NCBI GenBank assembly: GCA_002070115.1
Contig: MWCO01000007.1
Coordinates: 62,001 to 126,000 of the forward strand
DNA length: 64,000 nucleotides
Source of the DNA: Deltaproteobacteria bacterium ADurb.Bin207
GTDB lineage: Bacteria > Myxococcota_A > Polyangia > Polyangiales > Polyangiaceae
Direction of reading: 5' to 3'
This document shows, piece after piece, positions 28,701 through 37,827 of this stretch; the stretch's first letter is position 1, and every line of letters starts with the position of its first letter. The notes under the pieces are model-generated. The model worked only from the letters and a program-made list of their open reading frames with translations, ran no database searches and was not told where the DNA came from. Both the position numbers and the translations under genes were made by a program.

Positions 28701-30234
28701 CAACCTCATCGATGAGGTGATCTTCACCAGCGGCTTCCCGATTCAAGCTGGAAAAGCTCTGAATCTATCGCCAGACAGCCTTACGGCCACGGCCAATGAC
28801 GACCCGGCCAACTGGTGCATCGCAAGTGTGAGTTACAACGGTGATCTAGGCACCCCCGGCGCCGCCAACAGTTCTTGCGGTTCCGCGCCCACCTATACCA
28901 TCGGATGGTGCAATCTGCAGTTCCCTCCCAAAATGGTCTCCATCCAAGGTGAGAAGCGCGACGTATACGGCCGCGTTTTCATCGATGGACTCACCAACCA
29001 GGGCTCCGGGCCCAATCCCAACTCCCAGGTGATCGGCCAGGTGGGCTTCGGTAGCAATGACTCCGATCCCACCACCTGGACGAACTGGACTGCGGCCACG
29101 GCCAACGACGGATTCTCCGATCCCGCCAACGATGAATATATGGCGACGGTGACCATCCCCACGGCCTCGGCAACCCATTACGATTATGCCTTCCGGTTCT
29201 CCGGCGATGGTGGAAACACGTGGAAATACTGCGATCTCGACGGATCCGACAACGGTTACGCCCCGGCCCAAGCCGGTGATCTGCTGTCCAAGACGTCGCA
29301 CAGCATCGATTGGTGCCGTCTACAAACCGCTTCGATCTCCGGTGCGGAAGGAACGAACGCCACGGCGTACGGCCAACTCTATATCGAAGGATTGACGGAT
29401 CTTAACAAGACGGGCAACGACCCTCATCCGATCGTCAAAGGCCAGGTTGGTTATGGACCGGATGCATCGACGCCACCCAATTCATGGACCTGGATCGATG
29501 CTGATCCGAATCCCGGATGGACCCCATCCGATAGCAACAATGACGAATACATGGCTACGTTCCCGATCCCGGCGGCGTCGGGTTCCCCCTACGATCTCGC
29601 CTTCCGATTCTCCGGCGATGATGGTGCCACGTGGACCTATTGCGATTTGGATGGCTCGACGACTGGCGGGTATACGACGGACCAGGCCGGAGAGATTACG
29701 GTAACCCCCGTCGCGCCGGCCACGCTGTTTTTCAGCGAATATATTGAGGGATCCAGCAATAACAAGGCGGTGGAGATCTACAACCCGACGGGAGCAGACG
29801 TTGATATTTCGCAATGCTCGGTGAGAGTCTATTCGAATGCAGCCTCGTCACCCAGCAAAACCATCACTCCACCGGCAAGCACCCCCCATCTGGCATCGGG
29901 AGGAGTCTTTGTAATTTGCCACAACAGCGCAGTTTCAGGCATAAAAGATAAATGCGATTATCAGACAGCATCCCTTGACTTCAACGGCGATGATGCGGTG
30001 GAGCTTGTTTGCAACGGCACGACCCTCGATGTCATTGGACAAATAGGCTTCGATCCCGGTACGGCTTGGGGATCGGGTAATACATCTACAGTCGATCATA
30101 CCCTCGTCCGCAAATGCGGGATCCAATCCGGTGATACGGATGGCTCGGATCCTTTCGATCCAGCCGTGGAATGGGATGGCTATTCTCAGGACACCTTCAC
30201 CTACTTGGGCTCCCATACGCTCACCTGCCCCTGA
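25714..30234 (+). CDS. Giant Cys-rich, lamin-tail-domain surface lipoprotein
   Basis: 1506 residues. The start MLSRKRYWML is preceded by GGGAGG, with a lipobox ending VVGC. A Gly/Ser linker leads to eleven Cys-rich modules of about 44 residues, each with eight cysteines (CxPxTC...CG...DGC...DCG.C..PETCGGGG.PNVC). These are grouped 5, 4 and 2 and separated by lamin-tail-like (LTD) domains opening VITELMYNP or VIFSEIM and containing EWFE[VL][YH]NP. Two tandem Ig-like repeats (about 1070-1360; each with WC, Y.RVFIDGLT-like and FRFSGD) and a final LTD (TLFFSEYIEGSSNN) follow. LTDs in bacteria occur in secreted proteins, often with nucleases or adhesins; no catalytic domain is seen. Likely a cell-surface or secreted adhesin-like protein. 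Confidence 0.85.
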   Translation: MLSRKRYWMLALCAVPWVVGCAGGESTDSPAGGSGGKGGSGGTGGSAGTGGSSASGGSGGSTDACVPITCEEKSAECGTISDGCGSTIDCGSCTAPETCGADNRCSCTPITCASAGANCGTLSDGCGNEIDCGQCTAPETCGGSGTPNVCGEGTCTPTTCEDEGAECGTISNGCDGTLDCGSCTAPETCGGGGEDNICGCTPTTCSAVGANCGSVPNGCGGTLDCGSCTAPETCGGGGTPNVCGKPCVPTTCDALGFNCGSASDGCGGTLDCGSCTAPETCGGGGTPNVCGKPLPVPGAGDLVITELMYNPKNTPLEDPFEWFEVYNPGITTYSLQGCVLSESIRSHTISTVLTIGPGEFVTFASSAQPGFTPDYVHNRDVILTNSGGSMTITCGSVEVDKVQYKTSSPWPASTDGFSIALDPAHFNATDNDDGANWCLATQAYGAQGNHGTPGVTNDSCACKPLTACPTGLNCGDYPDGCGGTLSCGTCSGSETCGGGGTPNVCGQGPCVPTTCVAEGAECGSISDGCGKTLDCGACDAPETCGGGGQDNICGCTPTTCTILGLNCGPVPDGCGGTLDCGTCAAPLTCGGGGEDNVCGCTPLTACPAGLNCGTISNGCGGTISCGTCTTPETCGGGGVPNVCSLPHPEAGQVIFSEIMPNPKTLDDKDGEWFELHNPTTSAFNLRDCTIKDNSATFTIGADLNIQAGGYLVFARSSSPGFTPDMVFTGLELANTDDQLTLTCASVMIDEVKYTSAFPFGDGVAMNLDPTHFNATDNDLAANWCKATESYNGDRGTPGKANTSCGCTPLTACPSGLNCGDYNDGCGGTISCGTCIAPQTCGGGGTPNVCGCTPLTACPSGLNCGDYNDGCGGTISCGTCTASQTCGGGGEDNVCGLPPPDVGQVIFSEIMVDPTTVGDTGGEWFELHNPTTSAFDLKGCVVRDNSGSFTINTSLIIPSGGYLALANGDSPGFTPAYVYSGIALANGGDELHLTCASNLIDEVIFTSGFPIQAGKALNLSPDSLTATANDDPANWCIASVSYNGDLGTPGAANSSCGSAPTYTIGWCNLQFPPKMVSIQGEKRDVYGRVFIDGLTNQGSGPNPNSQVIGQVGFGSNDSDPTTWTNWTAATANDGFSDPANDEYMATVTIPTASATHYDYAFRFSGDGGNTWKYCDLDGSDNGYAPAQAGDLLSKTSHSIDWCRLQTASISGAEGTNATAYGQLYIEGLTDLNKTGNDPHPIVKGQVGYGPDASTPPNSWTWIDADPNPGWTPSDSNNDEYMATFPIPAASGSPYDLAFRFSGDDGATWTYCDLDGSTTGGYTTDQAGEITVTPVAPATLFFSEYIEGSSNNKAVEIYNPTGADVDISQCSVRVYSNAASSPSKTITPPASTPHLASGGVFVICHNSAVSGIKDKCDYQTASLDFNGDDAVELVCNGTTLDVIGQIGFDPGTAWGSGNTSTVDHTLVRKCGIQSGDTDGSDPFDPAVEWDGYSQDTFTYLGSHTLTCP
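25906..28397 (+). repeat. Eleven in-frame Cys-rich module repeats
   Basis: Eleven copies of an about 130-base coding unit in three blocks (25906-26583, 27097-27645, 28126-28397). The last two copies are almost identical in DNA, implying recent duplication. All copies are in frame, so this is a protein-level repeat, not a CRISPR array. Confidence 0.8.
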
Positions 30235-30248
30235 GTTTCCGCTTCCGT

Positions 30249-30269
30249 GGGGCGGCATGAGGCCGTCCC
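30249..30269 (+). terminator. Candidate hairpin downstream of the lamin-tail gene
   Basis: GGGGCGGC, a 5-base loop ATGAG, then GCCGTCCC: eight pairs including one G-T pair, 15 bases after the stop codon. No T-run follows, so it may be a weak terminator or an RNA-stabilising hairpin. The rest of the 245-base convergent gap holds an AT-rich patch near 30420 and no gene. Confidence 0.4.
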
Positions 30270-30479
30270 TATCTCCCCTTCCTCGCTCGATCGACTTTTG
30301 ACATGGGCGGTCATGGCCGCCGCCGTCACCCTTTTTCCCAACCTCCCTTACCGCATTCACCGCGGCGCGAGCGATGGTTACGATCAAGTAGACCTCGCGG
30401 TGTGAAATGCGCGTAACCTATTGTAATATTAGCATAATTTAGGCAACGGGACAGGCGACGGAGGCAGGTGGGCTTTCGT

Positions 30480-33209
30480 TCAAAAAGGTCGCGAAGGGGA
30501 GATGCTCAAGGCGGCGTCTCTTTTTTCTTTGTCGAGTTTTTTGCGCAAGTCCTCGTTTTGGGGATCGAGAACGAGGGCCTGCTCGTACGCGCGAGCCGCC
30601 TGGGCATGCAATCCCAGGGCGCTGGAAGTATTTCCGAGGGCAGTCCAGGCCGCGACGTTGCGGGGGTCATGACGGGTGGCGCGTTGGAACGCGCTGGTAG
30701 CCGCGCCGAGGTTTTTTCGAGCGAGCTGGGTTCTGCCGATCCAAAGGTGGGTTTGGGCGCAAGCGGCCGGACTCGAGCATCCTGAGGCGGCGACGGCATC
30801 GAGCAGAGTCTCCAACTCGCTTTCGTGCCCGAGGGCCACGACGATCGGCACGCGCGCGCGCAAGCATTCATTTCGGTCTTTGACGTGATCACAAGCGGCG
30901 GCCAGGATTTTATCTGCTTTCTCGGGTTGGTGGAGCGCCATGAGGGCATCGGCGCGGAGGCGGGCGGCCCTTGAAGTATCCGGCTCGCTTTTTTCGATTT
31001 GAGCGATATGCTCTTCGATTTGATCGGCGCAGGCCCGTCGCTTGGCTTCCCCTTCACACAAGGGGTTTTCGGCGTTTTTCAGGGCGTGGATTCGGTTTAT
31101 GACCTGGCGAATCCGTGGGCCGACGCGCGCCGGGTCCCGCTTCAGCAATTCTTCGTCGTATCGCTGGCTGGTTTCGGGGTCGCGGGTGTGCATCCAACCC
31201 GCCAAGGTATCCATGACGATCAGGCCATCGTCGCCCTCCGGGATCATCCGATCGAGGTCTTTGCCTAGGACTTTGTAATGGACGGCGAGACCGACAGCGG
31301 TGGTCGTGAGCGCGGGTTCGTCGCGACACGCGAACTTGAGTTCCATCAGCGCTTGATGACGCGCATGCCGAGCGAAAAGGATTTCGGCGAGCAGGAGGTG
31401 GGCTCTGCCATACACCTTGGCGCGGGTGAACACCCGTTGCAGGTAGGGAATGGGGTTGGCATCCCGCTCGCGCCACGCGCGTTCGGCCCCGACGAGGGGA
31501 ATATAGGGTTCGGCGGGATGTCGGAGCATGGCGGCGCGAATCAACGGATTGAAGCGGTCTTTGGACATTCGCGGCCCTTCGATGAGCCGACGAAACTCCA
31601 GGCGATCGTCGAGCGCGGTGCGCATGCCCCGGGTCGCTACGAGCAAAAGGGCCAGGCCCCCGAGCACGGCAAAGCCCACGGTCAGTCCACGACGTCCGAA
31701 GCGGGAAGCCCAGGGATGGCCGAGAGATCGAGCCACACCCCGTCGTCGCGTGTCTCCCCAGCATGTCCCGATGAGGGCGACGGCGGAGATGGCGACACCG
31801 GGCATTTCCAGGCTGAAATCGACCCAGTTTTGCAAAACGAGGATGAAGATTCCCGCGACGGCTCCGGCAGCGACGGCGCTTCGCGTGGCGCCCATGCGGG
31901 ACGGGCGGATCAGCCAGGCGAAAAAGCCGACGGTGAGGAGGGTGACGGGCAGTCCCCATTCCGCGGCCCATTGGACGAGGAGATTTTCGGGATGTGTCCA
32001 AAGCACGTGGCCTTGGATGGGCCGGTAGGCTGGGTACACGGTTTCGAAGGCGCCACGGCCGATGCCAAGCCAGGGGTGGTCGAAGACGAGGGGACGCGCC
32101 CAGGAAAGGATGGATAGTTTTCCCAGGTCTTGATCGAGCAACGCTTTCCAATGGCGGGAGGTGAGGCCGAGAGCGGTGAACGTGACGCCTCCTGCCACGG
32201 CGCCGAAGGTGAGGATGTTGAGCCATCGGCGGGAGACGGCTTCTTGTTCGGGGATATTTCTGGAACGAAGCAATAACACGACGAGAGCGACGCCCAGGGG
32301 GAGCAATACGGTAGCGCCTCGCGAGGCGGCCAAGACGGCCAAGGCGATGAGGGTGGCCACCCCCAATCCTGATAACCATCGAGGAACATTAGGTTTTCTT
32401 ACGAGCAGGGTGCCGAGTCCGCAGGTGACGCCGAGGTTGAGATAGCCGGCGAGGTGGTTGGAGTTGAGCAAAGGCCCCATCTGCCAGGGGGATGAAAAGT
32501 AGATGGGTTCGTAGAGCCCAAAGACCTTGGTCATTCCCGCGATACCGTGGGCAATGGTGAAGGCGCCGGCGGCCAGGGCGCTGACGAAAACCAAGCCGAC
32601 GCCGAAGGTGGCGCCGCGTCGAAAAGCGACGACGGTGCTTGTGAGCAGCACGCCGAGGTAGGTTATTCCTTTGAGGACCTCCACCCAGGTTGCGCCGGGG
32701 TCGAGGGAGATGGGATGCCAAGCCGGGCCTGGTAGCCCGAGGGGGTCGAGGGCATGTCGCCAGGTTTCCGCGTTATGAGGGGCGAGGATGGCGACCAGGC
32801 TTGCGGGCAAAGGGATGGCCTGCAGCGCGGTCCACAGCGTCAGCAGCAGGATTCCGCCCGCGGGCAAGGTCAACGGCCATTCCTCGGCATCTTTGCGGTA
32901 AAGGAATAGGGCGAGCGTTCCGGCGAGCGTGCTCAGAAGACCGACCAAAAGAAGTGTGTAGGTATGCACGGTGCCGACAGCGAGCACGCTTCCGACGATG
33001 ATCACACCGAGCAAGCTTTCTAGGCCGGTATCGAGGGAAGTGCGCGTAATCTTTCGCTTTTTTCTGCTTTCCCGACGCTCTTTGGGGGAGCGGAAGCGAT
33101 GGGGTTGCGCGGCGGAAGGTGAGGGCGGAGCGGCGGAAGGAACGGCGTCCGGTTCTCCAGTGCCGGGAGAGGGGGTGTCGTTGGGGGAAGGGGGGTCGTG
33201 TTGGGTCAA
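30480..33209 (-). CDS. O-antigen ligase-like membrane protein with C-terminal TPRs
   Basis: 909 residues. A Pro/Ser-rich then Lys/Arg-rich cytoplasmic N-terminus (about 60) leads to around a dozen transmembrane helices. The Wzy_C/WaaL-type signature is in the loop around ARPLVFDHPWLGIGRGAFETVYPAYRP and HPENLLVQWAAEWGLP. After about residue 500 comes a large soluble domain; its final 150 residues are TPRs (LWIGRTQLARKNLGAATSAFQRATRHDPRNVAAW and following). The family polymerises or ligates surface polysaccharides. The TPR extension could anchor a polysaccharide export partner; this is inference. Confidence 0.85.
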   Translation of the reverse strand: MTQHDPPSPNDTPSPGTGEPDAVPSAAPPSPSAAQPHRFRSPKERRESRKKRKITRTSLDTGLESLLGVIIVGSVLAVGTVHTYTLLLVGLLSTLAGTLALFLYRKDAEEWPLTLPAGGILLLTLWTALQAIPLPASLVAILAPHNAETWRHALDPLGLPGPAWHPISLDPGATWVEVLKGITYLGVLLTSTVVAFRRGATFGVGLVFVSALAAGAFTIAHGIAGMTKVFGLYEPIYFSSPWQMGPLLNSNHLAGYLNLGVTCGLGTLLVRKPNVPRWLSGLGVATLIALAVLAASRGATVLLPLGVALVVLLLRSRNIPEQEAVSRRWLNILTFGAVAGGVTFTALGLTSRHWKALLDQDLGKLSILSWARPLVFDHPWLGIGRGAFETVYPAYRPIQGHVLWTHPENLLVQWAAEWGLPVTLLTVGFFAWLIRPSRMGATRSAVAAGAVAGIFILVLQNWVDFSLEMPGVAISAVALIGTCWGDTRRRGVARSLGHPWASRFGRRGLTVGFAVLGGLALLLVATRGMRTALDDRLEFRRLIEGPRMSKDRFNPLIRAAMLRHPAEPYIPLVGAERAWRERDANPIPYLQRVFTRAKVYGRAHLLLAEILFARHARHQALMELKFACRDEPALTTTAVGLAVHYKVLGKDLDRMIPEGDDGLIVMDTLAGWMHTRDPETSQRYDEELLKRDPARVGPRIRQVINRIHALKNAENPLCEGEAKRRACADQIEEHIAQIEKSEPDTSRAARLRADALMALHQPEKADKILAAACDHVKDRNECLRARVPIVVALGHESELETLLDAVAASGCSSPAACAQTHLWIGRTQLARKNLGAATSAFQRATRHDPRNVAAWTALGNTSSALGLHAQAARAYEQALVLDPQNEDLRKKLDKEKRDAALSISPSRPF

Positions 33210-33401
33210 GGCCAGTGGATGAGCGATGTTCGGACAATTATCCGCGGCAAGTCAATGACGGAGGCGATGGGCATGAGGGAATTTTGGCTCCGTGGGCGGA
33301 TATTCGGTGATGCTTGCGTGTGATGCTCCTGGCGCGGGCCGGGTTCATGTGGGGAAGGGGAAAAACGAATTGGATGGGGTGGGGGGACGAGAGAGGCGGG
33401 A

Positions 33402-34655
33402 CTATTGGTTCATCGACTCCAGGAACTCTTGGTTGTTTTGCGTGCGAGAGATTTTGTCGAGGAGGAATTCCATCGAGTCGATGACATTGAGAGGATGCAG
33501 CAAGCTTCGGAGCAGCCAGACGCGTTGCAGTTTCCAATCGGGCAGAAGGAGTTCTTCTTTGCGGGTGGCGCTGCGATTGATGTCGAGGCAGGGGAAGATG
33601 CGTTTTTCCATCAGTTTGCGATCGAGATGGATTTCGCTGTTCCCGGTTCCTTTGAACTCTTCGAAGATGACTTCGTCCATACGGGAGCCGGTATCGACCA
33701 AGGCGGTGGCGATGATGGTCAACGAGCCGCCTTCTTCGAGGTTTCGCGCGGCGCCGAAGAAGCGCTTGGGTTTGTGCAAGGCGTTGGAATCCACGCCGCC
33801 GGAGAGGATTTTTCCGCTGGGGGGGACGACGGTATTGTAGGCGCGGGCCAAGCGCGTGATGGAGTCGAGCATGATGACGACGTCTTTTTTGTGTTCGACG
33901 AGTCGTTTTGCTTTTTCGATGACCATTTCCGCGACCTGGACGTGGCGGGTGGCGGGTTCATCGAAGGTGGAGGAGATGACCTCACCGTGGACGGTGCGTT
34001 GCATATCGGTGACTTCTTCGGGTCGTTCATCGATGAGCAAGACGATGAGGACGGTATCGGGGTGATTGCGATGGATGGAGTTGGCGATATCTTGCAGCAG
34101 CATGGTCTTACCGGCGCGAGGCGGTGAGACGATGAGGCAGCGTTGACCTTTTCCGATGGGCACGAGCAAGTCGACGATTCGCGTGGAGTTATTGCGTGGT
34201 CCATCGAGGATTTCGAGGTCGAACTTGGCGGTAGGATACAAGGGGGTGAGGTTGTCGAAGAGGATTTTGTCGCGGGCGACTTCGGGGGCCTCGCCATTGA
34301 TTTTTTCGACTTTGAGCAAAGCGAAGTAGCGTTCGCTTTCCTTGGGGGGGCGGACGGTGCCCGAGACGCTATCTCCGGTGCGCAAGCCGAAGCGTCGGAT
34401 TTGGGAAGGGGAGACGTAAACGTCGTCGGGTCCGGGAAGGTAATTATAGTCGGGCGCACGCAAGAAGCCGAAGCCATCGGGCAGGCATTCGAGAACGCCT
34501 TCCCCGAAGATACTTCCATTTTTCGCCGCCTGGCTTTGCAGAAGCGCGAAAATAAGCTCTTGTTTACGGAGGCCGGCGCCTCCTTCGATATTGAGCTCTT
34601 TGGCGAGCTGAACAAGCTCTACCATCGGCTTCTGCTTCAACTCTCGAAGATGCAT
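33402..34655 (-). CDS. rho: Transcription termination factor Rho
   Basis: Hexameric RNA helicase that terminates transcription. 417 residues from MHLRELKQK (E. coli 419), with GGAGGA upstream. The N-terminal helix bundle is followed by the cold-shock-like RNA-binding domain ([43 protein letters not shown]) and the ATPase with Walker A SPPRAGKT. The Q-loop and R-loop region ([11 protein letters not shown], then [20 protein letters not shown]) is intact. The 286-base upstream gap may be a long leader, as Rho genes often autoregulate. Confidence 0.97.
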   Translation of the reverse strand: MHLRELKQKPMVELVQLAKELNIEGGAGLRKQELIFALLQSQAAKNGSIFGEGVLECLPDGFGFLRAPDYNYLPGPDDVYVSPSQIRRFGLRTGDSVSGTVRPPKESERYFALLKVEKINGEAPEVARDKILFDNLTPLYPTAKFDLEILDGPRNNSTRIVDLLVPIGKGQRCLIVSPPRAGKTMLLQDIANSIHRNHPDTVLIVLLIDERPEEVTDMQRTVHGEVISSTFDEPATRHVQVAEMVIEKAKRLVEHKKDVVIMLDSITRLARAYNTVVPPSGKILSGGVDSNALHKPKRFFGAARNLEEGGSLTIIATALVDTGSRMDEVIFEEFKGTGNSEIHLDRKLMEKRIFPCLDINRSATRKEELLLPDWKLQRVWLLRSLLHPLNVIDSMEFLLDKISRTQNNQEFLESMNQ

Positions 34656-34941
34656 GGGCTGAGTGTCCTCCACCCCCACGTTGTCACGCGCTGATTCATC
34701 ACATTCGGTCTGGCGTGTGAACGATCCGTGAGGGTTGTTGTCGAGGGGCACGGCTCAAAACGTTTATGGAATTCAGAGTCCCCGCGGGAGACAAGCCGCG
34801 CCGTTGAGATGTCGTTGAAGAAAAACGGGGACGTGTTCGCGGACTACGAACACGTTTCTCCTATCGATCAAGCCGGGCGTCCTGTCAATCTGAGAAACGA
34901 TCGAAATCGTCTTCGGCGAATCGTAGGTGACGAATCGAGGG

Positions 34942-36048
34942 TCATCTTCCCAACCGAAGGCGTTGGCGTTTTTCGCCCCACGCGCCTGCCCGCTCATCGA
35001 AACGTCCTGCCACGTTTGCGCCGCAAACCTCGCATCGACCCTGTGCATCGATCCGATACGACAAAATCCGATATCCATCACGTTCGATGATGCGCGTGGC
35101 ACACGCTCCGCAAACGGTGGATTGACCGTCGATATCGCGAATATTGCCGGAATAGACGTGAATCAGGCCCTGCTCGGCGGCGATGGTTCGAGCAAGAGCG
35201 AGGGTCGATGCCGGTGTGGGGGCCGTGCCTTTGTGGCGATACGCGGGATGATACGCGGTGAAGTGCAGAGGCGTTTCGGATCCGAGATGGCGTGCGCACC
35301 ACGCGCATAAGCGACGTATTTCGTTGGGGTCATCGTTTTCGCCCGGAACGATCAAGGTCGTGATTTCGAGCCACGTCTTGGAATGATTGCGAATCCACGC
35401 GAGCGTATCGAGCACGGGCTCGAGATGAGCGAAGCATAATTTTTGGTAGAATCGATCGGAGAACGCTTTGAGGTCGACATTGGCGGCGTCCATCTGGGAG
35501 AAGAAGGCGGGACGCGCTTGGGGTGAGATATAGCCCGCGGTGACGGCCACGGTTTTGATCCCTTGTCGACGACACGCTTTGGCGGTGGCGATGGCGAATT
35601 CGGCAAAAATGATTGGCTCGTTGTAGGTGAAAGCGACGCTTTTGCATCCAGCGGATACGGCAGCATCGGCGATCTGTTCGGGAGAAGCCTGGTCTTGAAG
35701 ACGATCCACCTTCATGGCGTGGGAAAGGTCCCAGTTTTGGCAGAAACGACAGCCGAGATTGCATCCTGCGGTGCCAAAGGAAAGGATGCTCGAGCCGGGA
35801 TAAAAATGGTTGAGAGGTTTTTTTTCGATGGGGTCGACACAAAACCCGGAGGCCCGACCCCAACTCGTCATCACGAGCTGGCCACCACGATTCTCTCGAA
35901 TGAAACAAAAACCGCGTTGCCCATCTTTCAACCGGCATTCCCGGGGGCATAAATCGCATTGCACTTTGCCGTTGGAAAGCCGATGCCACCATCGCGCCCG
36001 CACGACACCCGGAGCCAACACCTCGAAGTCATCGCGATCATCGTCCAC
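34942..36048 (-). CDS. amrS: AmmeMemoRadiSam system radical SAM enzyme
   Basis: Radical SAM enzyme of the PflA-like group, 368 residues. An N-terminal CDLCPRECRLKDGQRGFC motif is typical. The iron-sulfur cluster motif is CNLGCRFC, with cysteines 96, 100 and 103, followed by QNWD. The C-terminus contains GACATRII and RCEVCGAN, a second cysteine cluster likely to bind zinc or iron-sulfur. AmrS homologues normally sit with AMMECR1 and MEMO-family genes; neither is in this window. The reaction of the system is not established. The gene is 286 bases upstream of rho on the same strand. Confidence 0.92.
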   Translation of the reverse strand: MDDDRDDFEVLAPGVVRARWWHRLSNGKVQCDLCPRECRLKDGQRGFCFIRENRGGQLVMTSWGRASGFCVDPIEKKPLNHFYPGSSILSFGTAGCNLGCRFCQNWDLSHAMKVDRLQDQASPEQIADAAVSAGCKSVAFTYNEPIIFAEFAIATAKACRRQGIKTVAVTAGYISPQARPAFFSQMDAANVDLKAFSDRFYQKLCFAHLEPVLDTLAWIRNHSKTWLEITTLIVPGENDDPNEIRRLCAWCARHLGSETPLHFTAYHPAYRHKGTAPTPASTLALARTIAAEQGLIHVYSGNIRDIDGQSTVCGACATRIIERDGYRILSYRIDAQGRCEVCGANVAGRFDERAGAWGEKRQRLRLGR

Positions 36049-36229
36049 GCGCTTAGTCTACGCGAGTGAGATTGGTCTGCAATCACGGGTGTGGTGAACG
36101 CCTCCCTCGTTCGATCGGGTGGCGGGTGGAAGCAGGAGCTTATGCAAGGATAGCGATGACGAGGGCGAAAGGATCGAAGCGATGTGGGAAGGGGAAGGGG
36201 GAAGAAAAGGGGGGCGCAGGGAGATTTAA

Positions 36230-37462
36230 TCAATCTTTTCGGCCACCTACCGGTCGAGGGCCGGTGGGTGTCGCGGGATTGCTCGCGGCCATGAGCTGCT
36301 GTTGTTGTTGCTGAAGGAATTGCGCCACGCCTTTGGAACGCTCGATCGCGAATTGTTTGACTTGACGATCCGGTGAACCGGCGAGCGCGTTGAGCAACTT
36401 GGTCACCTTGTCGATCTGGCGATCTTGGAACAAGGCTTCGAAGTAATTATTCGCCAGGCGAACGTCGCGCATCATCTTCGGTTCATGCGGCTGCAGCAAG
36501 TCGATGACTTTTTTCAAGTTGCCCGTCTGTCCGTACAGCGCGGAGAGGACGAGAAGCGCGAGGGGATCATCGGGGTTGCGCTCGACACCTTTTTTGGCAA
36601 ATTCGATGGCGCGTTCCCTCGTTTCTTCGTTTGCCGAGAAAAAGCCTTGAAGGGCGATGAAAGGCGCGGCGTTTTTCGCATCGGCACCGCTGGAGGCCTC
36701 CTGCTCGATCATCTCGATGGCCTTGGCTTCATCGTGCCGATCGCGCAAAAATTGGAAGTAATAGGCCCAGGCATCGACACAGCGGCGATCGATGGAAATG
36801 GCTCTACGAACCATTTCGTTTTCTTCGTCTTTGTTGTCCTTCTCGTGGGCTACTTTGGCGAGGTGCAACGAGGGATAGGGATTGTCGGGCATCAAGTTCT
36901 GCGCGCCCTTGAGGGTTCCCTCGGCTTTGTCGAAGGCCTTTAGCTGGAGCTGGGTGGCACCCAACGCGAGCCAATCGTCGCCCGTCGCTTCTCCCGAGGC
37001 GATGAGAGTGCCGAGGACTTTTTCGGCTTTGTCGAGGCGTCCGTATTTCATGAGTTCCTGGGCATAGATGCGGGCGCGGTTGAGGTCTTCTTGATCTTGC
37101 TTCCAATGTTTCTCGAGTCCGGCAAGCAGATCTTCGAGGCCGATGGCGATGGGACGTCCTTGATCGTCCTGCACCTGAACCGCCGGACCGTTGAAGCCGA
37201 GCAACTTCCACATTTGCTCTTGGGTCACGCCCACGGGACCTTTTTCGAGCTGTGCTTTGAACTCTTCGGTGGGCTGGGTGACGGGCACCACGATCAGCGC
37301 GTTGCCGGGAACCCCATGGGGGAAAGCGGAGACGGGCGCGACGATGGCGGCTCCTCCGGCGAGTTGGACCCCCAGGGCGTTTCCAGGTGCTCCTCCCGGC
37401 AAGCCGGCCGGTGGCATTCCATTCGGGTTGGGTTGTGTGTTGCCTTTGCCTGAAGCTTGCAT
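36230..37462 (-). CDS. TPR-repeat protein
   Basis: 410 residues, with GAGGAG upstream of the start. A Pro/Gly/Ala-rich N-terminal 90 residues without signal peptide precede about seven tetratricopeptide-like units (KVLGTLIASGEATGDDWLALGATQLQLKAFDKAEGTLKGAQNLMPDNPY and following). The C-terminus is Gln-rich (LQQQQQQLMA). TPR proteins scaffold complexes; the partner is unknown. It lies downstream of a possible flavin reductase-hypE-tautomerase operon and may be co-transcribed. Confidence 0.8.
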   Translation of the reverse strand: MQASGKGNTQPNPNGMPPAGLPGGAPGNALGVQLAGGAAIVAPVSAFPHGVPGNALIVVPVTQPTEEFKAQLEKGPVGVTQEQMWKLLGFNGPAVQVQDDQGRPIAIGLEDLLAGLEKHWKQDQEDLNRARIYAQELMKYGRLDKAEKVLGTLIASGEATGDDWLALGATQLQLKAFDKAEGTLKGAQNLMPDNPYPSLHLAKVAHEKDNKDEENEMVRRAISIDRRCVDAWAYYFQFLRDRHDEAKAIEMIEQEASSGADAKNAAPFIALQGFFSANEETRERAIEFAKKGVERNPDDPLALLVLSALYGQTGNLKKVIDLLQPHEPKMMRDVRLANNYFEALFQDRQIDKVTKLLNALAGSPDRQVKQFAIERSKGVAQFLQQQQQQLMAASNPATPTGPRPVGGRKD

Positions 37463-37612
37463 CGATTTCTCCTCGTGTCAGACGATCGCGTCGGGGCGCG
37501 AGAGGCTATCACGCGGACATCCAGCTTGCACCGTCATCGACGGGGATTGGGTGTCTTGGTGCTCGCGAACCAGCCCGGCGGGCCTTGGGCGATTAAGTCA
37601 TAAGCTACTGGA

Positions 37613-37750
37613 TTAATTGATTTTTTCCGGGGGCGGCACCAGTCTGGTTTTCGCCTCCTGCTCGGCTTTTCGAAGCAATAGCTCTTGCTCTTTCTTGAAA
37701 CGGCGTCGCTTTTCGCGACGTCGGCGCGGGGGATCTTGAGGTTTGGACAT
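37613..37750 (-). CDS. Small basic protein, 45 residues
   Basis: Starts MSKPQDPPRR and continues with an Arg/Lys-rich helix (RRREKRRRFKKEQELLLRKA), ending PPPEKIN. It fills the gap between the tautomerase and TPR genes on their strand. No Shine-Dalgarno sequence at normal spacing is visible. The strongly basic, Glu-punctuated composition resembles a short nucleic-acid-binding or ribosome-associated peptide, but no family is recognised. Confidence 0.45.
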   Translation of the reverse strand: MSKPQDPPRRRREKRRRFKKEQELLLRKAEQEAKTRLVPPPEKIN

Positions 37751-37827
37751 GGCCCCTCATTTAGCGCAATGCCCGCGCGAGGGAAGATCAATCTTGTGAT
37801 CGGAGGGAATTTTTCGAAGGGGAGGAT

